Shown: positions 17,476-26,266, numbered from the stretch's first letter. The stretch: DNA of 64,000 bases from Planctomycetota bacterium (GCA_017303555.1 JAFLCN010000007.1:62001-126000); one strand, 5' to 3'. Notes: generated from the sequence alone by a model not told the origin. Made by a program: numbers and translations.

Positions 17476-18255
17476 ATGCTTCAGAAGACCCCCGTTCTCC
17501 AGGCTCAGAACCGTGACAAGACCGGCACCCGCTATTGCGACCGACTCCGCTCCAAGGGCCAGTTGCCCGCGGTCGTCTACGGCCACAAGCAGGCCCCCGT
17601 GTCGATCGTGCTGAACTTCAAGGAAGCCGTCAGCCACTTCAACAAGGGCGAGAAGATCTTCCGCCTCGGCATCGACGGCGCGAAGGACAAGGACGGCGGC
17701 CAGGTGGTCCTGCTCAAGGACCTGCAGTTCGATCACCTGGGCACCAACATTGTCCACGCCGACTTCGCCCGCGTTGACCTCAACGAGCGCATCCGCACCC
17801 GCGTCTCGATCCACCTCATCGGCGAGGCCAAGGGCCTCAAAACCGCCGGCGCGATTCTCATGCACCCGACCAACGAAGTCGTCGTCGAGTGCGTGGTCAC
17901 CGAACTGCCCGAGTTCATCGAGCTCAACATCGCCGACCTCGATGTCGATCAGCAGATCAGCGCCGCGCAGCTCAAGCTGCCGGGCGCGAACATGAAGATG
18001 ATCACCGATCCGCACGCCATCCTGGCCCAGATCGTGATCCAGCAGGAAATCGTCGTCGGCGAAGCGACCGCCGCCGCCACCGGCGCTGCCGAGCCCGAAG
18101 TCCTCACCGCCAAGAAGCCCGACGGCGATGCCGCCGCGGCCGCTCCGGGCGCGAAGGGCGCTGCCGCTCCTGCTGCCAAGGGCGCTGCCCCGGCGAAGGG
18201 CGCTGCCGCGCCCGCGGCCGGTGCGAAGCCCGCTGCCGGCGCTCCCAAGAAGTAA
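17476..18255 (+). CDS. rplY: 50S ribosomal protein L25 (TL5/Ctc type)
   Basis: A 259-residue 5S rRNA-binding protein of the long Ctc form. The N-terminal L25 domain (about residues 1-95, with LPAVVYGHKQAPVSI) is followed by the beta-rich TL5 C-terminal domain (about 100-190, with LMHPTNEVVVECVVTELPEF). From about residue 200 there is a low-complexity Ala/Lys/Gly/Pro tail of some 55 residues. ATG at 17476 has GAAAGGATC upstream. It sits between prs and pth. Confidence 0.93.
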   Translation: MLQKTPVLQAQNRDKTGTRYCDRLRSKGQLPAVVYGHKQAPVSIVLNFKEAVSHFNKGEKIFRLGIDGAKDKDGGQVVLLKDLQFDHLGTNIVHADFARVDLNERIRTRVSIHLIGEAKGLKTAGAILMHPTNEVVVECVVTELPEFIELNIADLDVDQQISAAQLKLPGANMKMITDPHAILAQIVIQQEIVVGEATAAATGAAEPEVLTAKKPDGDAAAAAPGAKGAAAPAAKGAAPAKGAAAPAAGAKPAAGAPKK

Positions 18256-18275
18256 GCACGCACGAAGTGATCGCC

Positions 18276-18977
18276 ATGAAACTCATCGTCGGCCTCGGCA
18301 ATCCCGGTCCCGAATACGCCAGAACGCGGCACAACGCCGGGTTCCTGGTGGTGGACCGTCTTGCCGACACCCACGCCGGAATGGCCGGAGGGGGCGCGAT
18401 TCCAAAGTCGCGCTTCCAGGCCATGACCGTCGAGGCCGACATCGGTTCGGAAAAGTGTGTGTTCATGAAGCCCATGACCTTCATGAACCTTTCCGGTCGA
18501 GCCGTGAGCGAGGCGATCCGCTTCTTCAAGCTTCAGCCCGCGACCGACCTGCTCGTGATCGTGGACGATTTCTACCTGCCGGTAGGGTCGGTCCGCATCC
18601 GCGAAGCCGGCGGCACGGGCGGGCACAACGGGCTCTCCAGCATCGATCAATCGCTCGGCAACGGTCTCTACCCGCGCGTGCGTGTCGGTGTCGGCGAGCG
18701 GCCAAGCGGCGGCAAGCCCGCGAACTGGGATCAGGCGGATTACGTCCTGTCCAGATTCGCGGACGACGAATGGACGGAGATGCAGCCGGCCTTCGATCGC
18801 GCCGCCAAGGCGAGCGAGGTCTTTGTCCGCCGCGGCCTCGCGGCGGCCATGAACGAGTTCAACGGAAACGCCGAAGCGCATCGTTCGCGCCAGGCGAGCA
18901 AAGCAAGTCCGGACAGCCCGCGCAGCGCGAGCGGTCCTTCCAGTCAGAATCAGTCCCAATCTCAGAAAGTGGAGTAA
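18276..18977 (+). CDS. pth: Peptidyl-tRNA hydrolase
   Basis: A 233-residue enzyme that frees tRNA from prematurely released peptidyl-tRNA. The start MKLIVGLGNPGPEYARTRHN holds the catalytic His-containing RHNAGF motif. FMKPMTFMNLSG, VVDDFYLPVGSVRI and GGTGGHNGLSSI complete the active site. About 35 residues beyond the usual end are Ser/Gln-rich and look disordered. ATG at 18276 gives the family N-terminus; the frame is open far upstream inside rplY but that part is a shadow. It is 20 bases after rplY and five bases before rpsF. Confidence 0.95.
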   Translation: MKLIVGLGNPGPEYARTRHNAGFLVVDRLADTHAGMAGGGAIPKSRFQAMTVEADIGSEKCVFMKPMTFMNLSGRAVSEAIRFFKLQPATDLLVIVDDFYLPVGSVRIREAGGTGGHNGLSSIDQSLGNGLYPRVRVGVGERPSGGKPANWDQADYVLSRFADDEWTEMQPAFDRAAKASEVFVRRGLAAAMNEFNGNAEAHRSRQASKASPDSPRSASGPSSQNQSQSQKVE

Positions 18978-18982
18978 TTCTC

Positions 18983-19417
18983 ATGCCCGGAAAACGCGTT
19001 TATCAGTACGAAGCCATGTTCCTGTTCGGCCAATCGACCGCGGCGGATCTCGCCGGCTGCGTGGCCCACCTCAACGAGATCTTCGCCCGCGCTCAGGCCG
19101 AAGTCGTCGCCATGCGCAAGTGGGACGATCGCCGCCTGGCCTTCGAGATCGCAGGTCAGAAGCGCGGCACCTACATCCTCGTCTACTTCAAGGCCCCCAA
19201 CGAGTCGATGCTCGGCTTCGGCCGCGACTGCAACCTGTCGGAAAAGATCCTCCGCCACCTGCTGATCCGCGCCGATCACATGACCGTCGAGCAGATGCAG
19301 GCGGCCGACGGTCGTCGCGAACTCGAACTCGAAGCCAAGATGCGCGCCGAAAAGCCGCAGACCGCCGAACCGGCCTCGGAGCCGGTCGCGGCCGGCGCCG
19401 ACGGCGAGCAGGCCTGA
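18983..19417 (+). CDS. rpsF: 30S ribosomal protein S6
   Basis: A 144-residue ribosomal protein. YQYEAMFLF, a MRKWDDRRLAFEI segment and GTYILVYFKAP are characteristic, with LLIRAD closing the ferredoxin-like core near residue 95. A charged Glu/Ala tail of about 40 residues follows. ATG at 18983 has GGAG nine bases upstream (GTGGAGTAATTCTC). In many bacteria the order is rpsF-ssb-rpsR-rplI; here ssb and rplI follow, but no rpsR is found between them. Confidence 0.95.
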   Translation: MPGKRVYQYEAMFLFGQSTAADLAGCVAHLNEIFARAQAEVVAMRKWDDRRLAFEIAGQKRGTYILVYFKAPNESMLGFGRDCNLSEKILRHLLIRADHMTVEQMQAADGRRELELEAKMRAEKPQTAEPASEPVAAGADGEQA

Positions 19418-19461
19418 TTCACGCGGCTTTCGAGGCAGTTTGACCCGGGATTCGCTTCGGC

Positions 19462-19490
19462 TTGCGTCCGAGGTGGATTCCTAATATACT
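19462..19490 (+). promoter_or_regulatory. Strong sigma-70 promoter for ssb-rplI
   Basis: TTGCGT at 19462-19467 and TATACT at 19485-19490 are separated by exactly 17 bases. The transcription start would be near 19497, just before the leader hairpin, giving a leader of about 60 bases ahead of ssb. It allows ssb and rplI to be expressed separately from rpsF. Confidence 0.7.
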
Positions 19491-19503
19491 CCGAACACGC
19501 AGC

Positions 19504-19527
19504 GGCCCGGGTGCCTGCACCCGGGCC
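19504..19527 (+). terminator. GC-rich hairpin between rpsF and ssb (terminator or leader structure)
   Basis: Arms GGCCCGGGTG and CACCCGGGCC form a perfect 10-bp stem with loop CCTG, followed by ACTTTCTT. It lies after the ssb promoter and before the ssb start. It could end rpsF transcripts, attenuate ssb transcription, or protect the 5' end of the ssb mRNA. The T-rich tail is short and interrupted. Confidence 0.55.
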
Positions 19528-19559
19528 ACTTTCTTGATCCGTTCTGAGAAGGAGATCGA

Positions 19560-20042
19560 ATGGCAACGTCATTGAATCGCGTGCTGCTGATGGGCAACCT
19601 GACCCGTGATGTCGAACTGCGTGCAGTGGGTGGCAGTGGGCAGCAGGTGGCCAACGTGGGTCTTGCGCTCAACCGATCGTTCACGACCGCGAGCGGCGAG
19701 AAGCGAGACGAAGTGACCTTTGTCGATTGCGAAGCGTGGGGCAAGACCGCGGAAGTCATGCAGAAATACCTCGGCAAGGGCCGCCAGGTCTGCATCGAAG
19801 GGCGGCTCAAGCTCGACACCTGGGACGACAAAACCACAGGCAAGAAGCAGTCGAAACTCAAGGTCGTCATCGAGAGCTTTTACTTTGCCGACAGCAAGGG
19901 CGGCGGTTCGCAGGGCGGGGGTGGAGGTGGTGGTGGGGCTTCGTACAACGACGAAGACAGCCAGCCTCAGGTCAATACCCGACCCGCAAATCGTGCGGCC
20001 CCGAGCGCCGCTCCGATGGGCGACGACGATATTCCGTTCTAG
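19560..20042 (+). CDS. ssb: Single-stranded DNA-binding protein
   Basis: A 160-residue SSB. The OB fold covers about residues 5-112 (NRVLLMGNLTRDVELR, VANVGLALNRSF, GRQVCIEGRLKLDTWDD). A glycine-rich linker follows, and the protein ends in the acidic tip DDDIPF that recruits replication and repair proteins. ATG at 19560 is preceded by GAAGGAG. The full set of SSB features points to the main replicative SSB. Confidence 0.97.
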   Translation: MATSLNRVLLMGNLTRDVELRAVGGSGQQVANVGLALNRSFTTASGEKRDEVTFVDCEAWGKTAEVMQKYLGKGRQVCIEGRLKLDTWDDKTTGKKQSKLKVVIESFYFADSKGGGSQGGGGGGGGASYNDEDSQPQVNTRPANRAAPSAAPMGDDDIPF

Positions 20043-20191
20043 TATCTCGACCCCGGATTTCGGCTTTGGCCGGATGGTGGGGGATGACAATTTCAGATTT
20101 CGCGTTGGGGCGGTCCCGGCTTGTTGCCACGGACTGCTCCTAACTCCAGTCGCCACCGTGCAAACAGCCGGGCGACCGAAAGGACAGCGGC

Positions 20192-20887
20192 ATGAACAAG
20201 AACGTCAAATTGCTTCTTACGGACAACGTCGAAGCCCTCGGCATCGTGGGCGACGTGGTGAACGTGCGCACCGGTTACGCCCGCAACTTCCTCCTGCCCC
20301 GCAATCTCGCGACGCAGCCGAGCGAAGAGAAGATCAAGGCCCTCGCCGCCAAGCGCGCCGAGGCCGAGAAGATGATCGCTGCGCAGCGCAAGCAGCGCGA
20401 GGCCCTGAGCGAGAAGCTCCAGGGCGTCGAGATCCACCTCACCAAGTCGTGCAATGACCAGGGCATCCTGTACGGCGCGATCACCCAGCAGGAGATCGCG
20501 GCAGAGCTCAACAAGATGGGCCACGGCGTCAAGCCCCGCGATGTCCGACTCACCCAGGCGATCAAGCGCATCGACAGCTACGACGTGCACGTCAAGCTCG
20601 ACAGCGATCTCGATGCGACCCTCAAGCTCTGGGTTGTTTCCGATCGCCCGCTCGATCTCAAGAAGGACCAGCCCAGCGAGGCGGCGGCATCCGAGCACGC
20701 GGCATCGGCAACGGCCGAAGCGGAAGCCAAGCCCGAGGGCAAGAAGAAGGGCCGCAAGGACGAAGCCGGCGACGAGGCCCCCAAGGCCGAGAAGCCCAAG
20801 ACCGGTTTCGGCAGCAGCGAGAAGCCCAAGGCCGACGCCCCGAAGGCCGAGGCAAAGGAAGGCAAGAAGGCCGCGAAGGCCAAGTAA
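20192..20887 (+). CDS. rplI: 50S ribosomal protein L9 with long C-terminal extension
   Basis: A 231-residue protein. The N-terminal domain (MNKNVKLLLTDNVEALGIVG, GYARNFLLPRNLA) and connecting helix are normal, and the C-terminal L9 domain ends near residue 155 (LKLWVVSDRPLDL). A further 75 residues of Lys/Ala/Glu/Pro low-complexity sequence are extra compared with the usual 150 residues. AAAGGA lies upstream of ATG 20192. The 149-base gap to ssb is too small to hold rpsR. Confidence 0.95.
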   Translation: MNKNVKLLLTDNVEALGIVGDVVNVRTGYARNFLLPRNLATQPSEEKIKALAAKRAEAEKMIAAQRKQREALSEKLQGVEIHLTKSCNDQGILYGAITQQEIAAELNKMGHGVKPRDVRLTQAIKRIDSYDVHVKLDSDLDATLKLWVVSDRPLDLKKDQPSEAAASEHAASATAEAEAKPEGKKKGRKDEAGDEAPKAEKPKTGFGSSEKPKADAPKAEAKEGKKAAKAK

Positions 20888-20922
20888 GCAGCGGTTGGTT
20901 CGCTCAATCAGCGCAAAGAAAG

Positions 20923-20945
20923 GCCCCCGGGTACGGGGGCTTTTT
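20923..20945. terminator. Intrinsic terminator after rplI, probably bidirectional
   Basis: Arms GCCCCCG and CGGGGGC with a four-base loop are followed on the plus strand by TTTTT. On the minus strand the same stem is followed by TTTCTTT, so it can also stop the convergent CvpA-like transcript. Confidence 0.88.
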
Positions 20946-20993
20946 CATGGGCTGATATTTTGCGGGCCCGCCGGCGGGAGCTTCGCTGAGGCG

Positions 20994-22829
20994 TCAGCGC
21001 TGGGGAGTTTCCATCTTCACGGGCGGGATGAACTTCGCGACGAGCTTGTTGCCGACGCCCCACCCGACGATCTCCGTCCCGGCGCTGGGCGCGAACACGA
21101 GCTTCAGGCGCTTGTCCGGGGTGCTTCGTGAGATGCTGGGAAGGTCGCCGACGGCCTGGATCGGCTCGCCGATGATGTAGCGGATCTCGACTCTTTGCGG
21201 ATCCTGGAAGACGTATCCGACGGCGTCGTACCGGACGCCATTGGAATCGATGACGAACGGGGCTGCGGGAGTGGACGAATCGTTCTGGGCTTCGCGTGCC
21301 GCGGCACCCGTGAGCCCGGCCTCGCCGACGTCGGGCCCGACATTCACCATCAGCAGCAGAACCTGGTCGGGCGGAGCGAATCGATCGACTCGGAGGTTCT
21401 GGTCCACGCCCCGGTTCTGTGTGTCTTTGGGCGAGAGGACGGTTTTGCCGCTGACAATGCGACCGTTTGTCACGGTGATTCCGGAACCGAGCGTTCCGTC
21501 CTGCAGGACAAGCCCGATCTGGTTGGTGGCCTGCACGCCGGCCTGGGTGGGATCGTTTCCGCCCAACGTGATGGTGACGGCCTTGCTCTCGTCGATCGTC
21601 CCGCCGGCCTTGCCCGACGTGAGCTGCCCGGCGGAGATCAGCGCGTCGCGCTTGCCCCGGTTCTCGAGTTCGAGCGGCTTGAACTTGTCGTCCGAGCCGT
21701 CGAAGCGGATGCGGGTTCCCTTCACCACGATGGCGACCGGCGTCTGATCCGCGGGGACCATGAACTCAAACGCCCAGTTCGACTCGGAGTCCCCGCCCAG
21801 CGAGGCGAGGTAGGTGTCCTTCGCGTCGAAACGGAACCGCGCGATCGAGGTCTTGCCGGCCTGTGCCTTGCCGATCATCGCGTTGGGGAAGATCATGTTC
21901 GGGTTGCCGCTCGAATCCTCGGTCACGAGGTAGAGCTGCCCGTTGCCAAAGATGACCTGCCCGCTCGTTCGTTCTTTCGCGCCGGCGCGGAACTTCATGA
22001 TGACGCCGTGCAGGCGGGCGTCCTTGCCGATGCTCTCGCCCTCGAGCGTCTTCACGGCCTGGGGCGTGGCGTCGAACGAATCCGCCTTGAGATCGTTGGG
22101 ATCGCCGGTGGTGGCCGGTGCCGAAGTACCGGGCTTGGGCGCTGCGGGCGCCGTGAGCTTGGCGGGGTCGAGCACATAGCGGCCGATGATCTCGAAGTCC
22201 TTGCGATCGAGCGCGTTCCGCGCGGTGCCCGCGTAACCGGCGCGGGTGGAAGCGACGAAGACCGCCGGATCGGAGTTCCAGATTGCGAGCGGATCCGGGC
22301 TCGAGAACGAACCGTGGCTGAGGCGGGAGTAGATGTTGGCGGTGATCCGATCGGTGGGGACCCAGAGGGCCGGGCCACGCTGGATATTGCCGGCCGGATC
22401 GCTCGCGATGGCGGTGTATCCCCACGCGTCGTTCCCGATGCGCATGCCGGAGAGCGCGAGCACGCTGATGCCGGAGATGATGGTGCCCGAGATGACGCCG
22501 AAGATCGAGCCGACGATCCAGTCGCCGGCGGGCGAGAACTTCAGGTTCTTTCGGATGAGCGAATCGGTGATGGCCCGGAGGATCGCGAGCGAGATCCCGA
22601 AGGGGATTGCGAGGCCGGCGCCCCAGGCGATATCGGCGAGCAGCGAGCTCATGCCGCGCGATCCGGCGCTGCTGATGAGCCACGCCGCGACGTGCTCCCA
22701 GAGCCCGAAAGCGATCGCGCCGGCGAGCACGACGCAGACGCAGTTGAGAAGAGAAGAAAAGCCGCCCCGAGCGCCCCAGGCGTACGCGACGCCCCCGAGG
22801 ATCGCGATGGCGAGAATATTCATGATCAT
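20994..22829 (-). CDS. CvpA-like membrane protein with large extracytoplasmic domain
   Basis: A 611-residue protein. Residues 1-130 carry four hydrophobic helices (MNILAIAILGGVAYAWGARG, then GAIAFGLWEHVAAWL and two more) arranged as in CvpA-family proteins. The remaining 480 residues are soluble, probably periplasmic, and rich in beta-type sequence, with no family I recognise. ATG at 22829 has GGAG eight bases upstream. It is 21 bases after the GspE-like gene, so it is likely cotranscribed with pilT and that gene. Role is unknown; cell-envelope or pilus-related function is only suggested by context. Confidence 0.65.
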   Translation of the reverse strand: MIMNILAIAILGGVAYAWGARGGFSSLLNCVCVVLAGAIAFGLWEHVAAWLISSAGSRGMSSLLADIAWGAGLAIPFGISLAILRAITDSLIRKNLKFSPAGDWIVGSIFGVISGTIISGISVLALSGMRIGNDAWGYTAIASDPAGNIQRGPALWVPTDRITANIYSRLSHGSFSSPDPLAIWNSDPAVFVASTRAGYAGTARNALDRKDFEIIGRYVLDPAKLTAPAAPKPGTSAPATTGDPNDLKADSFDATPQAVKTLEGESIGKDARLHGVIMKFRAGAKERTSGQVIFGNGQLYLVTEDSSGNPNMIFPNAMIGKAQAGKTSIARFRFDAKDTYLASLGGDSESNWAFEFMVPADQTPVAIVVKGTRIRFDGSDDKFKPLELENRGKRDALISAGQLTSGKAGGTIDESKAVTITLGGNDPTQAGVQATNQIGLVLQDGTLGSGITVTNGRIVSGKTVLSPKDTQNRGVDQNLRVDRFAPPDQVLLLMVNVGPDVGEAGLTGAAAREAQNDSSTPAAPFVIDSNGVRYDAVGYVFQDPQRVEIRYIIGEPIQAVGDLPSISRSTPDKRLKLVFAPSAGTEIVGWGVGNKLVAKFIPPVKMETPQR

Positions 22830-22850
22830 GCGAAGGTCTCCGGACGTTGT

Positions 22851-24584
22851 TCAGGCGTTGGGCTTGGCTGGTTGCTTGGGAGCGGAGGGTGCCGCTTTGG
22901 TTGCTTCTGCGGTGATGCGCAGGACTTCTTCGACGCTGGTCACGCCGTCGATCGCCTTGCGGAGCGCCGCCTGCTGGATCGAGGGCAGCCCGCCCTTGCG
23001 GAGCTCGGCCTTCAGGCCCGCCCAATTCTGTGAACGGATCATCTCGCGGGCGGCATCGTCGATGTTGAAGACTTCGAACGCACCGTCACGCTGGAGGTAG
23101 CCGGTCCCCTGGCATACGGGGCAGGTCTCGGGCTTGTTCTTGACCAGGACCTCTCCGCCCTTCTTGAAGAGCTGCTTCACCTTGTCGGGAGGAAGCCCGA
23201 GCTTCTTGAGCACTTCGGGCTGGGGCTGATACGCCTGCTTGCAGTTGATGCAGAGCTTGCGGAGCAGCTTCTCGGCCTGCACGCCCTGGAGCGTCTTGGC
23301 CGCAACGTCGGCGTCGCCGATCAGGCGCACCCAGGCTTGAATCGCTCCGACGGCGCTCTCGGCGACGATCGAGGCGTACACGCGGCACTTGTCGGGATCG
23401 GCCTTGCTGATTTCCTTGGCCGTCTGCGGATCGGGGATCTCCGCGACGCCGACGATATCGGGGTCGCGACGGAGGATGGATCGGACGAGCGTGGCGAAAT
23501 CCGGGCCTTCGGACATCGCGTCCCATTTGTTCTGCCGGATGCCCTCGAGTGCGTCCTCGATCTCCATCTCGACGGTCTGCACGTTGTTGGTGTAGGCGTC
23601 GTGCATCTTCATGACGGTGTAGAGCGCCGTCGTCCGGCCCCCTTCGGGCAGCGCGCTGATCACGACCGTGCCGCCCCGCGAGGTTGACCAGTTCCGCACG
23701 ACCTCGATCTGCTCCGGCGTCCAGCCGATCTGCTCGGGGGTCTTTCGGACCTGCTGCTCGGGGTCGATCAGGACCGTCAGCTTCTGCCCCGATTGCCCGC
23801 CCGAGGTCTCGATGTGCAGCTTGTTCTTGGCCGACCCGCGCTCGACCGTGAGGTCCGACGCCTGCTTCTTCCGCCGGTCCGCGACGTCGAGCTTGGCCGA
23901 GGCCTTCCAGAAGTCGATGAGCTTCACGCCGTTCGCGGCGGGCATGGTTTCGCCCGGTGTCTTCACGCCGTCCACGTTGAAGAGAATGTGATACGCGTCT
24001 TTGGCGCTCGGCGCGATCTCGATGCGGGCCGAGCGGATGTCGAGGGCCTTGATGAGCATGTTCTCCGCCGCGAGGCGCACCTCGAACTCGGGAGAGTCGG
24101 TCGCCGGGACATCCACCGCCGATTTGTCCATGCGACGGAAGACGAGCACGGAAGTGCCCGCCTTGCCCTTGGCTTTCTTCTTGCCCTTGCCCTCCGCGAG
24201 GCTGGCGATTTTCGAGAGCTCAAACGAGACCTTGCCGCCTTCGGGCACGCGCTCGTCGCGATTCGCGACGACGACATACGCGACGACGCTGCTGGCCAGG
24301 ATGGCGCAGAAAACAAAGAACGAGACGATCCACGTGAGCGAACCGCCCTCGCCGAGCGAGGGCATGAACATGACCGCCAGCAGCGCCAGCAGGCCGGCGG
24401 CGCAGTGGATGTAGTTCCACATCTCGCGTTCGAGGTAGAAGCGCGCGGCGTGCTTGTCGCAGACGGTGGAAACCGCCCAGGCCCACGCCAGCAGCGGGAG
24501 AACGAACAGAACGGGTTTCCACCAACTGACGAGAGTCAAAGACTCCGCGAGAGTCGGGATCAAGGCGTGCGTCTCAAAGCCCAT
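22851..24584 (-). CDS. Membrane-anchored GspE/PilB-like ATPase with degenerate Walker A
   Basis: A 577-residue protein. Three hydrophobic helices occupy about residues 17-105 (KPVLFVLPLLAWAWAV, AAGLLALLAVMFM, VSFFVFCAILASSVVAYVVV). The rest follows the GspE/PilB plan. The Walker A site near residue 310 reads ALPEGGRTT where the family has GPTGSGKTT, so the lysine is arginine. RDPDIVGVAEI keeps the Walker B glutamate. The C-terminal zinc-type cysteines remain (CINCKQAY and CPVCQGTGYLQRDGAFEVF). ATG at 24584 is chosen for GGAGG five bases upstream. It lies between pilT and the CvpA-like gene. It may be a non-hydrolysing scaffold of a pilus or secretion system. Confidence 0.75.
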   Translation of the reverse strand: MGFETHALIPTLAESLTLVSWWKPVLFVLPLLAWAWAVSTVCDKHAARFYLEREMWNYIHCAAGLLALLAVMFMPSLGEGGSLTWIVSFFVFCAILASSVVAYVVVANRDERVPEGGKVSFELSKIASLAEGKGKKKAKGKAGTSVLVFRRMDKSAVDVPATDSPEFEVRLAAENMLIKALDIRSARIEIAPSAKDAYHILFNVDGVKTPGETMPAANGVKLIDFWKASAKLDVADRRKKQASDLTVERGSAKNKLHIETSGGQSGQKLTVLIDPEQQVRKTPEQIGWTPEQIEVVRNWSTSRGGTVVISALPEGGRTTALYTVMKMHDAYTNNVQTVEMEIEDALEGIRQNKWDAMSEGPDFATLVRSILRRDPDIVGVAEIPDPQTAKEISKADPDKCRVYASIVAESAVGAIQAWVRLIGDADVAAKTLQGVQAEKLLRKLCINCKQAYQPQPEVLKKLGLPPDKVKQLFKKGGEVLVKNKPETCPVCQGTGYLQRDGAFEVFNIDDAAREMIRSQNWAGLKAELRKGGLPSIQQAALRKAIDGVTSVEEVLRITAEATKAAPSAPKQPAKPNA

Positions 24585-24717
24585 GCAGGCCTCCGTCCGG
24601 CGGGGTGCCGCCGGAATGCCGATATGAAACCGCCGACCATGCGGGATCGGCGGGGGGAGGACAAGGATAACACGCACCGGGAGGAATTGCCCGTTCCCGG
24701 GCCGGATCGGGCGACGA

Positions 24718-25875
24718 TCACTTGAGCTTCTTGAGCATCATGTTCAGCTCGTCGACGTTCGGGCTGTTCTCCTGGGCGACGCGGAGGTGGATGTACTCCT
24801 GCTCCACCAGCTTGACCAGCGACCGGTTGAAATCGACCATGCCCTGCTGCTCGGCCTCGACCGCCTTGAGATACTCCCGGAGCTCGCCTTCGCGGGCCTC
24901 CAGGATGAACTTGCGAACGACGCCGTTGTTGATCAGGATCTCCAGCGCCGGGATGCGCGGAATCTCCGGGTGGAGCGTCGGCAGCAGCTTCTGGTAGACG
25001 AACGCCCGCATCTGATACGCCAGGATGCGCCGGACCTGATCCACCTCTTCCTGCTCGAACAGGCCGTAGATGCGGCTGAACGTCTGTGTCGTGCTCGAGG
25101 CGTGGATGGTTCCGAAGACCAGGTGGCCGGTTTCCGCGGCGTGCAGGGCCGCCTCGAACGTCTCCTGGTCGCGCATTTCGCCGACCAGCACGATGTCCGG
25201 GTTCTCGCGCACCAGCGCGCGGAGCGCGATCTTGAAATCCAGGCAATCGAGACCGATCTCGCGCTGGTTGATGGTGGCCTTTTTATCTTCGAAGATGTAT
25301 TCGATGGGGTCTTCGATGGTGACGATGTGGACGCTCTTGCGTTCGTTCACGTAATCGAGCATCGAGGCGATGGTGGTGGACTTGCCCGAGCCGGTGACGC
25401 CGCAGAGGAGGACGATGCCCTGGGGCTGCATCGAGACGTCGGCCATGATCTGCGGGAGATAGAGATCCTCGAACTTGCGGATCTTGCTGGTGATCAGGCG
25501 GGCCGCGACGGAGAGCTTGCCCCGCGCCTGGAACAGGTTCACGCGGAAGCGGTTCCTGGCGTCGTAGTCGTACGCGAAGTCGACCGAGCCGAACTTGTGC
25601 AGGTCGGCGATCTGCTCTTCATCAAGGATGTGCTTGGCGATGTCCCAGAATTCTTCGCGGCTGACCGGCTCGCAATCGAGCGGCTTGAGCGCGCCGCGCA
25701 TGCGGAGCTTGGGAACCTGGTCGGACTTCATGATCAGGTCGGAAGCCTCGAGCTTGATCGCGGCCTGGAGGAACTTGCCGAAGCGCGTCGCGTGCGGATC
25801 GTGCTTCTGGTCGGGCATCGAGGCGATGTGCCCGGTTGGGGCGGCATCGGTCTGAGAGTCGGTCGAAAGTGACAT
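24718..25875 (-). CDS. pilT: PilT-family twitching motility ATPase
   Basis: A 385-residue hexameric ATPase of the type IV pilus retraction class. Walker A GVTGSGKSTTIASM is at about residues 158-171, Walker B ENPDIVLVGEMRDQETF and the His box GHLVFGTIHASSTTQTF follow, so this copy looks active. The C-terminus has GMVDFNRSLVKLVEQ, as in PilT/PilU. ATG at 25875 (MSLSTDSQ) is used; the open frame upstream is arginine-rich shadow. It is first of three minus-strand genes with the GspE-like and CvpA-like proteins. No pilin or PilC gene is adjacent. Confidence 0.88.
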   Translation of the reverse strand: MSLSTDSQTDAAPTGHIASMPDQKHDPHATRFGKFLQAAIKLEASDLIMKSDQVPKLRMRGALKPLDCEPVSREEFWDIAKHILDEEQIADLHKFGSVDFAYDYDARNRFRVNLFQARGKLSVAARLITSKIRKFEDLYLPQIMADVSMQPQGIVLLCGVTGSGKSTTIASMLDYVNERKSVHIVTIEDPIEYIFEDKKATINQREIGLDCLDFKIALRALVRENPDIVLVGEMRDQETFEAALHAAETGHLVFGTIHASSTTQTFSRIYGLFEQEEVDQVRRILAYQMRAFVYQKLLPTLHPEIPRIPALEILINNGVVRKFILEAREGELREYLKAVEAEQQGMVDFNRSLVKLVEQEYIHLRVAQENSPNVDELNMMLKKLK

Positions 25876-26237
25876 AGGTGTCGGGCTCCCGGTTGAAGCG
25901 ACGCCGTGCGGAGGATGAGACCCGGAGTCTCCCCTGGGGCGAGAATCGACGGCCCTTCCGGGAACGTGAGACTCGCGAGCCGCCGACGCATGCGAAGATG
26001 AACCGCTCAAAGAATACCTCCATCGCCCGCCCACGAGAAGGCGCGGAACGACTCAAAACCACGATTTCGACTGTCCCCCCGAGCCCTTGCGGTTCTCTTC
26101 CCCGACAGCCGCGGGACGCCACGAAGTCTGTCCCGCCTTCAACGGGTTCGATTCGCCTCGGGCCCGGCCGGTGTTGCAAAAAGCGGCGATTCGCCCGAAA
26201 TCGTTTTCAACCGACAACCGGAAGGCTCAAAGGAAAG

Positions 26238-26266
26238 AAAAACGCCCCGGAGACCTCTCCGGGGCG
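26238..26266 (-). terminator. Intrinsic terminator after the sigma factor gene
   Basis: On the minus strand, arms CGCCCCGGAGA and TCTCCGGGGCG (11 bp, two-base loop) are followed by TTTTTCTTT. It lies about 40 bases downstream of the sigma factor stop. Confidence 0.9.

Noticed and set aside
20043..20191. Possible rpsR (S18) gene between ssb and rplI
   Set aside because: The gap is 149 bases, too short for S18, and no matching sequence is seen.
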